A stretch of DNA of 64,000 nt, from the NCBI RefSeq assembly GCF_002954775.1, contig NZ_PJME01000013.1:62001-126000 (forward strand), given 5' to 3'. The notes under the pieces are model-generated. The model saw nothing but the letters and a program-made list of their open reading frames with translations. It did no database searches and was not told where the DNA came from. Origin of the DNA: Streptomyces geranii (GTDB lineage Bacteria > Actinomycetota > Actinomycetes > Streptomycetales > Streptomycetaceae). Each line of letters begins with the position of its first letter. Position 1 is the stretch's first letter. The translations under genes were made by a program, and so were the position numbers. Positions 26,733-35,022 of this stretch are shown one piece after another.

Positions 26733-28108
26733 GGGCGGGCAGCTCCCGGGGGTCGCGCCAGGTCGTAGGGGCGGGGGTACTCCGTCGGGCGGTGTGTGAC
26801 GTAGCGTCCGGTCGTCGTCGGATCCGCCTGCTCCGCGCGGGAGTTGAGGGTCCGCGCCGAGGTGTCCCAGCGGCCCGTGTCCAGGCGGTGCTCCAGGGTG
26901 CGGACGGCGGCCACCGTCTCCCCGGGAGTGAACGTGCAGTGGCCGGGGCCGTCGACGTACGCCTGGCTCAGCAGTGCGCCCGAGCCGCCCGCGGTCGCCG
27001 TCCGCCGGTAGGCGCTCTCCGCCTGTACGGGGATCAGCGCGTCGCCGGTCGTGTGGATGTTCAGTTGGGGGTCCGTGAGGCGGCCGGTGAACGCGCTCGT
27101 ACGGCTCATCCATGCCGTCGCCCTGGCGTCCGCACTGATCCGGGGCGCCCTGTCCAGTGCCTTCAGGTCGTCGCGCAACGAGAGTCCCGCCTCCTTGTAC
27201 AGCTCGGTCACCTCCTTGTATACCGAGGACCGGTGCAGCATCCGCGTGTAGTCGACCCCCGTGTTCCAGGACGGGTTTCCGCCGGCCCGGGTTTCCGCCT
27301 CCTGGCGCCAGCTGAACGCCGGGTTGAGGATCAGGCCGGTGACCGCCGCGTACTGGTTGGCCTGCTGGGTGTTCCAGTCCGTGGGGCCCGGGACGGGCTG
27401 CGAGGCGTCGTTGTGGCCGGGGATGTTGTGCAGGGCCGCGGCGAGCGCGATCCGAGCCCGGCCCTCCGGGGTTCCCTGGGCCTCGGTGACCTTCGCGGCC
27501 AGCGTGCTCGCGGCCGAGCGGGCCGCCGACCGGTCGGCGAAGCCGGTGAGCCGGATGCCCGAGTCGGGGGCGAGGAGGGTGCGCAGCGCGAAGACCGGGT
27601 CCAGCGTGCTGTTCCAGTTGGCCACCCCGCCCTGCACCAGACCGCAGATCGACAGCGAGCCGTCGAAGCGGTCGGCGTGCCGTTCCGCCAGGGCCGTGGT
27701 CACCAGGCCGCCGTAGGACCGGCCCCAGGCGATCGTCCGCGATGCCTCGCCGAACCGCTCCGTGAACAGGTCGAGCGTGGCCAGCTGGTCCGGCACGGCC
27801 TCCGTGACCGCCCAGCCGTTCGTGGCGTACGACGACCCGATGAGCGCGTAACCGGCGTCGAGCAGCAGCTGTCGTACCGCCGGGGTCGGTGCGTCCTCGG
27901 CCGGGCTGGGGGTTCCGGCGGGGCGGTAACCGTGGCTGAACAGCAGGAGCGTGCCGTTCCAGTCGGCCGGTACGTCCATCAAGTAGGCGGCGCCGGAGGG
28001 GAGTTGACCCTCCACGTGCTCGGGGGCCGTGGTCGTGGCCGCCTGTGCCGACAGAACGGGCGTGGCCAGTAACGCCGTTGCGAGGAGGACCAGGGTGCGC
28101 GGGTTCAC
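26729..28108 (-). CDS. secreted alpha/beta hydrolase
   Basis: 459 aa with a Sec-type signal peptide (LVLLATALLATPVLSAQA, cleavage near residue 23). The alpha/beta-hydrolase fold is shown by the oxyanion-side FSHGYRP, the nucleophile elbow WGRSYGG (Ser) and a late GPGHCTF His. The substrate is unknown; an esterase, peptidase or tannase-like role would all fit. The GTG start overlaps the MFS stop (GTGA) and the stop overlaps the IclR start, so extracellular hydrolysis, uptake and control are encoded together. Confidence 0.8.
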   Translation of the reverse strand: MNPRTLVLLATALLATPVLSAQAATTTAPEHVEGQLPSGAAYLMDVPADWNGTLLLFSHGYRPAGTPSPAEDAPTPAVRQLLLDAGYALIGSSYATNGWAVTEAVPDQLATLDLFTERFGEASRTIAWGRSYGGLVTTALAERHADRFDGSLSICGLVQGGVANWNSTLDPVFALRTLLAPDSGIRLTGFADRSAARSAASTLAAKVTEAQGTPEGRARIALAAALHNIPGHNDASQPVPGPTDWNTQQANQYAAVTGLILNPAFSWRQEAETRAGGNPSWNTGVDYTRMLHRSSVYKEVTELYKEAGLSLRDDLKALDRAPRISADARATAWMSRTSAFTGRLTDPQLNIHTTGDALIPVQAESAYRRTATAGGSGALLSQAYVDGPGHCTFTPGETVAAVRTLEHRLDTGRWDTSARTLNSRAEQADPTTTGRYVTHRPTEYPRPYDLARPPGAARP

Positions 28109-29490
28109 GGGCGGATCCCTTCGGGCGTGGGGGCTTCCTGGGGGAGGGCGGCGGAGCCGAGGGTGTCGGTGTTCGTCTCGCGCATCCGCCACACGGTGAC
28201 CGCGGTGATCAGCGCGCCGCCGCACAGCAGCAGCGACACCGGCGTACTCCCACCGCCGTTCGAGGCGAGCAGGCTGCTCGCGATCAGCGGCGAGAACCCG
28301 GCGCCGACCAGGGTCGCCGCCTGGTAGCCGAGCGAGGCGCCCGTGTAGCGCACCCGGGTGCCGAACATCTCGGAGAACAGGGCGCCCAGCGGCCCGTACA
28401 TCGTGGACTGGGCGATGCCGTGGCCGAGGACCAGGGCGAGGATCAGCAGTCCGGGCGAGCCGGAGTCGACCAGCGCGAGGACGGGGAAGGCGAGCGCGGC
28501 CGAGGCGAGGGCGCCGGCCAGGACCACCGGGCGGCGGCCGACGCGGTCGGTGAGCGCGGCTGCCGTGGGGAGCACGACCAGCGCCACGCAGGAGGCGATG
28601 GTCACGGCGGTGAGGACCTGTGACCTGCTGTAACCGTTGCCGGTGGCGTAGGAGATCATGAAGCCGGTCAGCAGTGACTGGGCGGTGAAGGCGCCGATGC
28701 CCACGCAGCAGGCCAGCAGGACCGGCTTCGGGCGGCGCAGCACCTCGAAGATCGGCGGGGTGGCGGACCGTTCCCGCTTGACCTCGGCGAACAGCGGGCT
28801 CTCCGCGACCCGCAGCCGCACGAACAGGCCGACGCCCAGCAGCACGAAGCTGAGCAGGAACGGCACGCGCCAGCCCCAGGAGCGGAACTGGTCGTCGGGG
28901 AGCGTCGCGACGAGGGTGACCACTCCGGCGGAGAGCACCGAGCCCAGCGGGGCGCCGAGCTGGGTGAAGCTGGACCACAGGCCGCGCCGGGAACCCTGGG
29001 TGCGTTCGGCGTGCTCGACGACCATCAGGGTCGCGCCGCCCCACTCACCGCCGATCGCCAGGCCCTGGACGACCCGGAGGGCGACCAGCAGGACCGGCGC
29101 CCAGACGCCGATCGCGTCGTACGTCGGCAGGAGCCCGATGAGGAAGCTGCCGCAGCCCATCAGGGTCATCGTCATCAGCATCATCGACTTGCGGCCGAGC
29201 CGGTCGCCGAAGTGGCCGAAGAGGATGCCGCCGAGCGGCCGGGCCACATAGCCCGCGGCGAAGGTGCCGAAGGCGGCGATCGTGCCGACCGCGGGGTCGG
29301 CCTGCGGGAAGAACAGTTCGCCGAAGACCAGCGCGGCGACCGTGCCGTACACGAGGAAGTCGTAGAACTCGACGGTCGTGCCGAGCAGTCCGGAGAGCGC
29401 GACGCGGCGCAACTCCCGGGTGGAGCCGGGGGACGAGCGGATTGGCTGCACGGGAAGCTCCCTGATGCCGATGCCGTGGGGGGACGTCAC
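28105..29490 (-). CDS. MFS transporter, metabolite:H(+) symporter type
   Basis: 461 aa with about 12 transmembrane segments. GTTVEFYDFLVYGT at the first helix, GHFGDRLGRKSMM in loop 2-3 and RVVQGLAIGGEWGGA are hallmarks of the MHS group (ShiA, ProP, KgtP relatives), which carries organic acids, betaines or aromatic acids. First gene of the operon, with a good promoter 31-59 bp upstream. The likely cargo is the product released by the secreted hydrolase that follows. Confidence 0.9.
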   Translation of the reverse strand: MTSPHGIGIRELPVQPIRSSPGSTRELRRVALSGLLGTTVEFYDFLVYGTVAALVFGELFFPQADPAVGTIAAFGTFAAGYVARPLGGILFGHFGDRLGRKSMMLMTMTLMGCGSFLIGLLPTYDAIGVWAPVLLVALRVVQGLAIGGEWGGATLMVVEHAERTQGSRRGLWSSFTQLGAPLGSVLSAGVVTLVATLPDDQFRSWGWRVPFLLSFVLLGVGLFVRLRVAESPLFAEVKRERSATPPIFEVLRRPKPVLLACCVGIGAFTAQSLLTGFMISYATGNGYSRSQVLTAVTIASCVALVVLPTAAALTDRVGRRPVVLAGALASAALAFPVLALVDSGSPGLLILALVLGHGIAQSTMYGPLGALFSEMFGTRVRYTGASLGYQAATLVGAGFSPLIASSLLASNGGGSTPVSLLLCGGALITAVTVWRMRETNTDTLGSAALPQEAPTPEGIRP

Positions 29491-29520
29491 CGGTGTGGGG
29501 ATCGAACCGGTGTCCGGGTG

Positions 29521-29549
29521 AAGTTAGGCATCGATCATGCGGCAGTCAA
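29521..29549 (-). promoter_or_regulatory. Promoter of the MFS-hydrolase-IclR operon
   Basis: On the minus strand TTGACT (29549-29544) and TAACTT (29526-29521) are separated by exactly 17 bp, a close match to the housekeeping sigma consensus. The -10 is about 31 bp before the GTG start. Confidence 0.65.
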
Positions 29550-29587
29550 TAACATGCACAACATTAAGTCGCCCCGCATCACCCGCG

Positions 29588-30127
29588 TCAGCCGAGTCCG
29601 TCCTCCGTGATCCGCTGGAGCAGGGTGTGCAGGGAGGCGCGTTCTGCCTGGTCGAGGGGGCCCAGCAGGTCGTTGGTCACGCGCTGGCCGGCCTCGTCGG
29701 TGTCCCGGAGGAAGGCGCGGCCGTCCTCGGTCAGGACGACGATGCGGCTGCGGCGGTCGTCGGGGGAGGGGCGGCGCTCGGCGAAGCCCTGCTTCTCCAG
29801 GTCGTCGACCAGGCCGACGATCGCGGACGGGTCGTAGCCGAGCTGGGCGCTCAGCTCGCGCTGGAGCGCGCCCTCGGCGGTGCTCAGGAAACGCAGCACC
29901 GCGTAGTGGCGCAGGCGCAGGCCGGACTCCTGGAGGAACGTGTTGAACAACTGCCCCGAGCGCAGCCCCAGGCGGTACAGCAGATAGCCCGTGTCGGCGT
30001 GCAGCCCGCGCATCCAGGGCTCGTCCGCGTCGATCGGGTTGGGGCCTGTGGCGTTGGGGGTGACGTCCTGGCGTGTGATGGCGGGCTCCCTGGGTCGGTC
30101 TGTCCTGCAGATTCCAGCATGACTCAC
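29588..30127 (-). CDS. MarR family transcriptional regulator
   Basis: Winged-helix repressor; the MarR core is clear (LRLRHYAVLRFLSTAEGAL, QLGYDPSAIVGLVDDLEKQG and the wing RRPSPDDRRSRIV). The start is uncertain: a TTG at 30160 is open but sits inside the likely operator, GTG 30127 gives 179 aa without a clear ribosome-binding site, and ATG 30013 gives 141 aa, the usual family length. It is divergent from the SDR-amidohydrolase-ligase-MaoC operon and presumably represses it and itself, with an acyl-CoA or aromatic acid as inducer by analogy. Confidence 0.85.
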   Translation of the reverse strand: MSHAGICRTDRPREPAITRQDVTPNATGPNPIDADEPWMRGLHADTGYLLYRLGLRSGQLFNTFLQESGLRLRHYAVLRFLSTAEGALQRELSAQLGYDPSAIVGLVDDLEKQGFAERRPSPDDRRSRIVVLTEDGRAFLRDTDEAGQRVTNDLLGPLDQAERASLHTLLQRITEDGLG

Positions 30128-30141
30128 CCGTATGTCATCAA

Positions 30142-30166
30142 CAACTATTGACGTCGACAATTATTG
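30142..30166. promoter_or_regulatory. Repeated CAAyTATTG boxes, candidate MarR operator
   Basis: CAACTATTG (30142-30150) and CAATTATTG (30158-30166) are direct repeats with one mismatch at a 16-bp period, and each is itself a near-palindrome. Together they also form an imperfect inverted repeat. They overlap the -35 and spacer of the SDR operon promoter, the right place for repression. Confidence 0.6.
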
Positions 30167-30176
30167 CTCTTAGCTT
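30148..30176 (+). promoter_or_regulatory. Promoter of the SDR-amidohydrolase-ligase-MaoC operon
   Basis: TTGACG (30148-30153) and TAGCTT (30171-30176) with 17-bp spacing, about 56 bp before the SDR start codon. Confidence 0.6.
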
Positions 30177-30231
30177 CAATCCCGTAGCGGATTCGTCTTG
30201 TGAGCCGTCGTCTTGTGAAGGGACCCCCCTC

Positions 30232-31149
30232 GTGCCCAGCATCGATCTGACCGGCAAGGTCGCCGTCGTCACCGGCAGTGGCCGGGGCCTCGGCCTCGCC
30301 TACGCGCACGCTCTCGCCGCCGCCGGCGCCTCCGTGGTCGTCAACGACGTCGACGAGAACGTGGCCGAGCAGGCCGTGAAGTCCATCACCGCGGCCGGTG
30401 GCACCGCCGTCGCCGAGGTGGTTCCGGTCGGCACGACCGAGGCCGCCGAGCGGCTCGTGAACCGCGCGGTGGAGGAGTTCGGGCGGCTCGACATCCTGGT
30501 CACCAACGCGGGCATCCTGCGCGACAAGGTGCTGTGGAAGATGACCGACGACGACTTCGACGCGGTGATCACCACCCACCTCAAGGGCACCTTCACCTGC
30601 GCCCGCGCCGCCGCCGTACGCATGCGCGAGCAGGGCGAGGGCGGCACGCTGATCCTGGTCGGCTCCCCGGCCGGACAGCGCGGCAACTTCGGCCAGACGA
30701 ACTACGCCGCCGCCAAGGCAGGCATCGCCGCCTTCGCCCGTACCTGGTCGATGGAGCTGGGCCGCGCGAACATCACCGTCAACGCGATCGTGCCGGTGGC
30801 CGCCACCGCCATGACCGAGACGATCCCCGCCTTCGCGCCCTACGTCGAGGCGCTGAAGAACGGCGAGCCGTTCCCGGCCTTCCTGCGCAAGGGCGAGGGC
30901 TTCGGCACCCCCGAGGACTGCGCCGGCCTCGTCGCCTTCCTCGCCTCCGAGGCCGCCCGGGGCATCACCGGCCAGGCCATCGGCATCGGCGGCGACAAGG
31001 TGGCACTCTGGTCGCATCCGCAGGAGATCAAGACGGCGTACGCCGACGGCGGCTGGACCCCGGAGGCCCTGGCCGACGCCTGGCCCACCTCGGTCGGCGC
31101 CGAACCGCAGTCGGTGGGCATCCCCGCCCCCAAGTTCCCGGAGGCCTGA
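30232..31149 (+). CDS. short-chain dehydrogenase/reductase
   Basis: 305 aa NAD(P)-dependent oxidoreductase with the cofactor motif TGSGRGLG (near residue 14), the NAG motif VTNAGIL and the catalytic YAAAK. The C-terminal extension of about 40 residues resembles SDRs found with acyl-CoA beta-oxidation enzymes (3-hydroxyacyl-CoA dehydrogenase type). GTG 30232 was chosen for its AAGGGA ribosome-binding site about 9 bases ahead; the frame is open upstream into the promoter. The first gene of the four-gene module. Confidence 0.88.
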   Translation: MPSIDLTGKVAVVTGSGRGLGLAYAHALAAAGASVVVNDVDENVAEQAVKSITAAGGTAVAEVVPVGTTEAAERLVNRAVEEFGRLDILVTNAGILRDKVLWKMTDDDFDAVITTHLKGTFTCARAAAVRMREQGEGGTLILVGSPAGQRGNFGQTNYAAAKAGIAAFARTWSMELGRANITVNAIVPVAATAMTETIPAFAPYVEALKNGEPFPAFLRKGEGFGTPEDCAGLVAFLASEAARGITGQAIGIGGDKVALWSHPQEIKTAYADGGWTPEALADAWPTSVGAEPQSVGIPAPKFPEA

Positions 31150-31151
31150 CC

Positions 31152-32036
31152 ATGACGGACCTCAACGTCGAGGAACTCGTCGCGATCGACGTCCACACCC
31201 ACGCCGAGATCTCCTCCAAGGGCACCTCGTCCCTGGCCGACGACCTCCACGACGCCTCGTCGGCCTACTTCAAGGTCGAGGGCAAGCGGAAGCCGACGCT
31301 GGAGGAGACCGCCGCGTACTACCGGGAGCGGAAGATGGCCGCCGTCATCTTCACCGTCGACGCCGAGTCCGCGACCGGCACCGCGCCCGTCCCGAACGAG
31401 GAGGTCGCCGAGGCCGCCGCCGCCAACCCGGACGTGCTGATCCCCTTCGCCTCCATCGACCCCTTCCGGGGCCGGGCGGGAGCGAAGCAGGCCCGGCGGC
31501 TGGTCGAGGAGTACGGGGTCAGGGGCTTCAAGTTCCACCCCAGCATCCAGGGCTTCTTCCCCAACGACCGCTCGGTCGCGTACGAGCTGTACGAGGTGAT
31601 CGAGGAGACCGGCACGATCGCCCTCTTCCACACCGGCCAGACCGGCATCGGGGCCGGGGTGCCCGGCGGAGGCGGAATCCGCCTCAAGTACTCGAACCCG
31701 CTGCACGTGGACGACGTATCGGCGGACTTCCCCGAGATGAAGATCATCCTGGCGCACCCGTCCTTTCCCTGGCAGGACGAGGCGCTCGCCGTCGCCACGC
31801 ACAAGCCGGGTGTGCACATCGACCTCTCCGGCTGGTCGCCGAAGTACTTCCCGCCGCAGCTGGTGCAGTACGCCAACACCCTGCTCAAGGACAAGGTCCT
31901 CTTCGGCTCGGACTACCCGGTCCTCACCCCGGACCGCTGGCTCGCCGACTTCGAGAAGCTGCCGATCAAGGACGAGGTCCGGCCGAAGATCCTCAAGGAG
32001 AACGCGGCCCGCCTGCTCGGCCTCACCAAGCCATAA
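31152..32036 (+). CDS. amidohydrolase-2 family protein (decarboxylase/hydrolase)
   Basis: 294-aa TIM-barrel metalloenzyme of the ACMSD/gamma-resorcylate decarboxylase superfamily. Metal-binding motifs seen are DVHTHAE (near residue 13), FHTGQTG and LAHPSFPWQ; the FGSDYPV Asp is the usual catalytic acid. It starts two bases after the SDR stop. Members decarboxylate or hydrolyse ring acids, so with the CoA ligase and MaoC hydratase it points to breakdown of an aromatic or alicyclic acid. Exact substrate unknown. Confidence 0.82.
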   Translation: MTDLNVEELVAIDVHTHAEISSKGTSSLADDLHDASSAYFKVEGKRKPTLEETAAYYRERKMAAVIFTVDAESATGTAPVPNEEVAEAAAANPDVLIPFASIDPFRGRAGAKQARRLVEEYGVRGFKFHPSIQGFFPNDRSVAYELYEVIEETGTIALFHTGQTGIGAGVPGGGGIRLKYSNPLHVDDVSADFPEMKIILAHPSFPWQDEALAVATHKPGVHIDLSGWSPKYFPPQLVQYANTLLKDKVLFGSDYPVLTPDRWLADFEKLPIKDEVRPKILKENAARLLGLTKP

Positions 32037-32089
32037 CCACAGTCCTGGCACCGCAACTCGTATCTCGTAACTCGTAGAGGGGCGCAACG

Positions 32090-33595
32090 ATGCGCAACGA
32101 GGGACTGGGGTCTTGGCCCGCCCGCCGGGCCCGCAAGACCCCCCAACGCACCGCCCTGATCCACGGCGACACCACACTCACCTACGCGCAGCTGTACGAG
32201 CGCACCACCCGCCTCGCGCACGCCCTGCGCGAGAAGGGTGTGCGGCGCGGTGACCGGATCGCCTACCTGGGCCCGAACCACCCCTCCTACCTGGAGACCC
32301 TGTTCGCGGCGGGCACGCTCGGCGCCGTCTTCGTCCCGCTCAACACCCGCCTCGCCGGCCCGGAGATCGCCTACCAGCTCGCCGACTCCGGCACCAAGGC
32401 CCTCGTCTACGGTCCTTCACACGCCGGTCTCGTCGCCGGACTGCCGGGCAACACGGACGTGCGTACGTATGTCGAGGTCGGCGCCGAGTACGAGGCGGCG
32501 CTCGCCGGTGCCTCCGCCGAGCCGATCGACGCGCCCGTGACCGCCGACGACACCTGCATCATCATGTACACCTCGGGCACGACGGGCCGGCCCAAGGGGG
32601 CCATGCTCACGCACGGCAACCTGACCTGGAACGCCGTGAACGTCCTCGTCGACCAGGACGTCATCACCGACGAACGCGCCCTGGTCTCCGCCCCGTTGTT
32701 CCACACGGCCGGGCTGAACATGCTCACCCTGCCCGTGCTGCTCAAGGGCGGGCTGTGCGTCCTGGTCGAGTCCTTCGTCCCCGAGGAGACCTTCGACCTG
32801 ATCGAACGGCACCGGATCACCTTCATGTTCGGGGTGCCGACGATGTTCGACCATGTGGCGAGACATCCGCGCTGGGCGGACGCCGACCTGTCCTCGCTGC
32901 GGATGCTGTCCTGCGGCGGCTCACCGGTGCCGACCCCGCTGATCGCCAGGTTCCAGGAGCGCGGGCTCACCTTCCTCCAGGGCTACGGCATGACCGAGGC
33001 CTCGCCCGGGACCCTCTTCCTGGACGCCGAGCACGCGATCAGCAAGGCCGGTTCGGCGGGCGTACCGCACTTCTTCAGCGACGTCCGGGTGGTCCGGCCG
33101 GACCTCACCCCCGCGGAGGTCGGCGAACCCGGCGAGATCGTGGTCCGCGGGCCGCACGTCATGCCGGGCTACTGGGGGCTGCCCGAGGAGACGGCCGCCT
33201 CCTTCACCGACGGCTGGTTCCGCAGCGGGGACGCCGCCCGGATCGACGAGGACGGCTACGTCTTCATCGTCGACCGCATCAAGGACATGATCATCTCGGG
33301 CGGGGAGAACATCTACCCCGCCGAGATCGAGGACCTGCTCCTGGCCCACCCCGACATCGTCGAGTGCGCGGTCATCGGCGTCGCCGACGAGAAGTGGGGC
33401 GAGGTGCCGCGCGCGGTCGTAGTGCCGCGCGAGGGCGCGGCCCTGGACGCCGACGAGGTGCTCGCCTCGCTGTCCGGGCGGCTGGCCAAGTACAAGATCC
33501 CGAAGTCGCTCGTCATCGCGGACGAACTCCCGCGCACGGCCTCCGGAAAGCTCCTCAAGGCCCGCGTACGCAAGGCCTACGGCACGGGTTCGTAG
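32090..33595 (+). CDS. acyl-CoA synthetase (AMP-forming, FadD-like)
   Basis: 501 aa, activates a carboxylic acid to its CoA thioester. The AMP-binding signature YTSGTTGRPKGA (near residue 164), the GYGMTEASPG motif, the hinge DRIKDMIISGGENIYP and the C-terminal catalytic Lys in RTASGKLLK are all present. Size and motifs fit medium-chain or aromatic acid ligases. It follows the amidohydrolase by 53 bp behind an AGAGGGG ribosome-binding site. Confidence 0.92.
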   Translation: MRNEGLGSWPARRARKTPQRTALIHGDTTLTYAQLYERTTRLAHALREKGVRRGDRIAYLGPNHPSYLETLFAAGTLGAVFVPLNTRLAGPEIAYQLADSGTKALVYGPSHAGLVAGLPGNTDVRTYVEVGAEYEAALAGASAEPIDAPVTADDTCIIMYTSGTTGRPKGAMLTHGNLTWNAVNVLVDQDVITDERALVSAPLFHTAGLNMLTLPVLLKGGLCVLVESFVPEETFDLIERHRITFMFGVPTMFDHVARHPRWADADLSSLRMLSCGGSPVPTPLIARFQERGLTFLQGYGMTEASPGTLFLDAEHAISKAGSAGVPHFFSDVRVVRPDLTPAEVGEPGEIVVRGPHVMPGYWGLPEETAASFTDGWFRSGDAARIDEDGYVFIVDRIKDMIISGGENIYPAEIEDLLLAHPDIVECAVIGVADEKWGEVPRAVVVPREGAALDADEVLASLSGRLAKYKIPKSLVIADELPRTASGKLLKARVRKAYGTGS

Positions 33596-33645
33596 CCGCG
33601 CCCCCAAGGGGCGCGGGGAACTGCGCGACCAGCCCCCACCGCCCC
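33596..33645 (-). repeat. Dispersed GC-rich intergenic repeat, copy 2 (reverse), with stem-loop
   Basis: Begins directly after the acyl-CoA synthetase stop. CCGCGCCCC-CAA-GGGGCGCGG (33596-33616) is a 9-bp hairpin, followed by the reverse complement of the repeat core (GGGGAACTGCGCGACCAGCC). It separates the ligase from the MaoC gene and could act as an attenuator or partial terminator. Confidence 0.7.
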
Positions 33646-33692
33646 GCGGACAACACTCAATCTCAGCCCAACTCCCAGCTAAGGAACGCAAT

Positions 33693-34148
33693 ATGAGCAT
33701 CACCGTCAACGGCATCGACGACCTCAAGAAGCTCGCCGGCACAGACCTCGGCACGAGCGAGTGGATCGAGGTCACCCAGGAACGCATCAACACCTTCGCC
33801 GACGCCACCGGCGACCACCAGTGGATCCACGTCGACCCGGAGAAGGCCGCCGAGGGCCCCTTCGGGGCGCCCATCGCGCACGGCTACCTCACCCTCTCCC
33901 TCTTCATCCCGCTCTTCACCGAGCTGCTGGACGTCCAGGGCGTGACGACGAAGGTCAACTACGGCCTCAACAAGGTGCGTTTCCCCTCGCCCGTGAAGGT
34001 CGGCTCGAAGATCCGCCTGGTCGGCAGGCTGGCCGACGTCGAGGACGTACCGGGCGGCGTGCAGATCACCGTGGACGGCACGATCGAGATCGAGGGCGCC
34101 CCGAAGCCCGCGGCGGTGCTGCAGAGCCTGTCGCGGTTCTACGCCTGA
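33693..34148 (+). CDS. MaoC-family (R)-specific enoyl-CoA hydratase
   Basis: 151-aa single hot-dog protein with the hydratase-2 motif FADATGDHQWIHVD (residues 32-45) and GPFGAPIAHGYLTLSL, giving the catalytic Asp-His pair. Acts on enoyl-CoA made from the ligase product. It starts 97 bp after the ligase with an AAGGAA ribosome-binding site. Its last codons overlap the convergent PaaX gene by 10 bp. Confidence 0.92.
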   Translation: MSITVNGIDDLKKLAGTDLGTSEWIEVTQERINTFADATGDHQWIHVDPEKAAEGPFGAPIAHGYLTLSLFIPLFTELLDVQGVTTKVNYGLNKVRFPSPVKVGSKIRLVGRLADVEDVPGGVQITVDGTIEIEGAPKPAAVLQSLSRFYA

Positions 34149-34990
34149 TCCGCACCCTCGTTGTCGCCGTCCCCGCGCACGGGCACCAGGTCGAGCAGCC
34201 GTTCCGAGGCGTCCTGGGCGAGTGGTGTGAGCCGGTCGTACACCGTCCGGAACGTCTTCTCGGCCGGTTCGGCAGGCCAGTCGTCCGGGAGGTGCTTGGC
34301 CGGGAGGCGTGGATCGCGGCGGATGATGCCCAGCCACTCGGCCTGGATGACGAGGCGCAGCGAGAGGGCGTCGTCCGCCGCGGGCAGATCCGTCACCCAG
34401 GGCCGCCAGCGCCGTACGAACGCCTCGTAGCGCGCGGCCAGTTCGGACAGTTCCCAGGTCTCCTCGATCATCGCGCCGATGTCCATGCCCGTGTCCGCGT
34501 GCGCCCGGAACACCTTCACATGGGCGGACAGGCCGAGTTCGGCCACCAGGGCGGCGACATCGACCTCGCCCGGCGCGATCCACAGGCCGTTGAACAGCGG
34601 GCCGAAGCCGCTCCACGTCAACTGCGAGCGCAGATCGTGGCGTTGGCGCTGCCAGGACTCCGGGAGGGAGAAGCCGAGCAGCGTCCAGGTGCCGTCCCAC
34701 TGCCGGTTGACCGCGCCGGTCTGCCACATGCGCCGCTCGCCGTCCGCGAGCACCGCCGCCGAACGCCCGGTCAGCCCGAAGTACATGCGGCGGCCCTCGC
34801 GCTGGCGGCGCAGCAGATCGCGGCTCACCATCCGGGTCAGCGTGGAGCGGGTCGCCTGCTCGCCGATGCCCGCCCGGGCGAACACGTCGATGACGCTGCC
34901 CGAGTACACGCAGACGTCACGACCGAGCACCTGGTCGCCCAGGAAGGCCAGCATCAGGGACTGCGGTCGCAGCGACTCTTCGGTGGTCAC
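34139..34990 (-). CDS. PaaX family transcriptional repressor
   Basis: 283 aa with an N-terminal winged helix-turn-helix (about 25-85, IGEQATRSTLTRMVSRDLL), a central Cas2-like domain (GTWTLLGFSLPESWQRQRHDLR) and the PaaX C-terminal domain. PaaX proteins sense phenylacetyl-CoA or related thioesters and repress catabolic operons. Its placement tail-to-tail with the CoA ligase module suggests a link, but there is also a MarR regulator for that operon. GTG start at the outer end of the frame, kept because it gives the family length. Confidence 0.9.
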   Translation of the reverse strand: MTTEESLRPQSLMLAFLGDQVLGRDVCVYSGSVIDVFARAGIGEQATRSTLTRMVSRDLLRRQREGRRMYFGLTGRSAAVLADGERRMWQTGAVNRQWDGTWTLLGFSLPESWQRQRHDLRSQLTWSGFGPLFNGLWIAPGEVDVAALVAELGLSAHVKVFRAHADTGMDIGAMIEETWELSELAARYEAFVRRWRPWVTDLPAADDALSLRLVIQAEWLGIIRRDPRLPAKHLPDDWPAEPAEKTFRTVYDRLTPLAQDASERLLDLVPVRGDGDNEGADQA

Positions 34991-35022
34991 GCGGCCAACG
35001 GTACGCCCCGCCGATCAGTTCG

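Noticed and set aside
29540..29570. AACAT repeats near the MFS promoter as an IclR operator
   Set aside because: On alignment the halves do not form a palindrome and the direct repeats are only five bases; not enough support.
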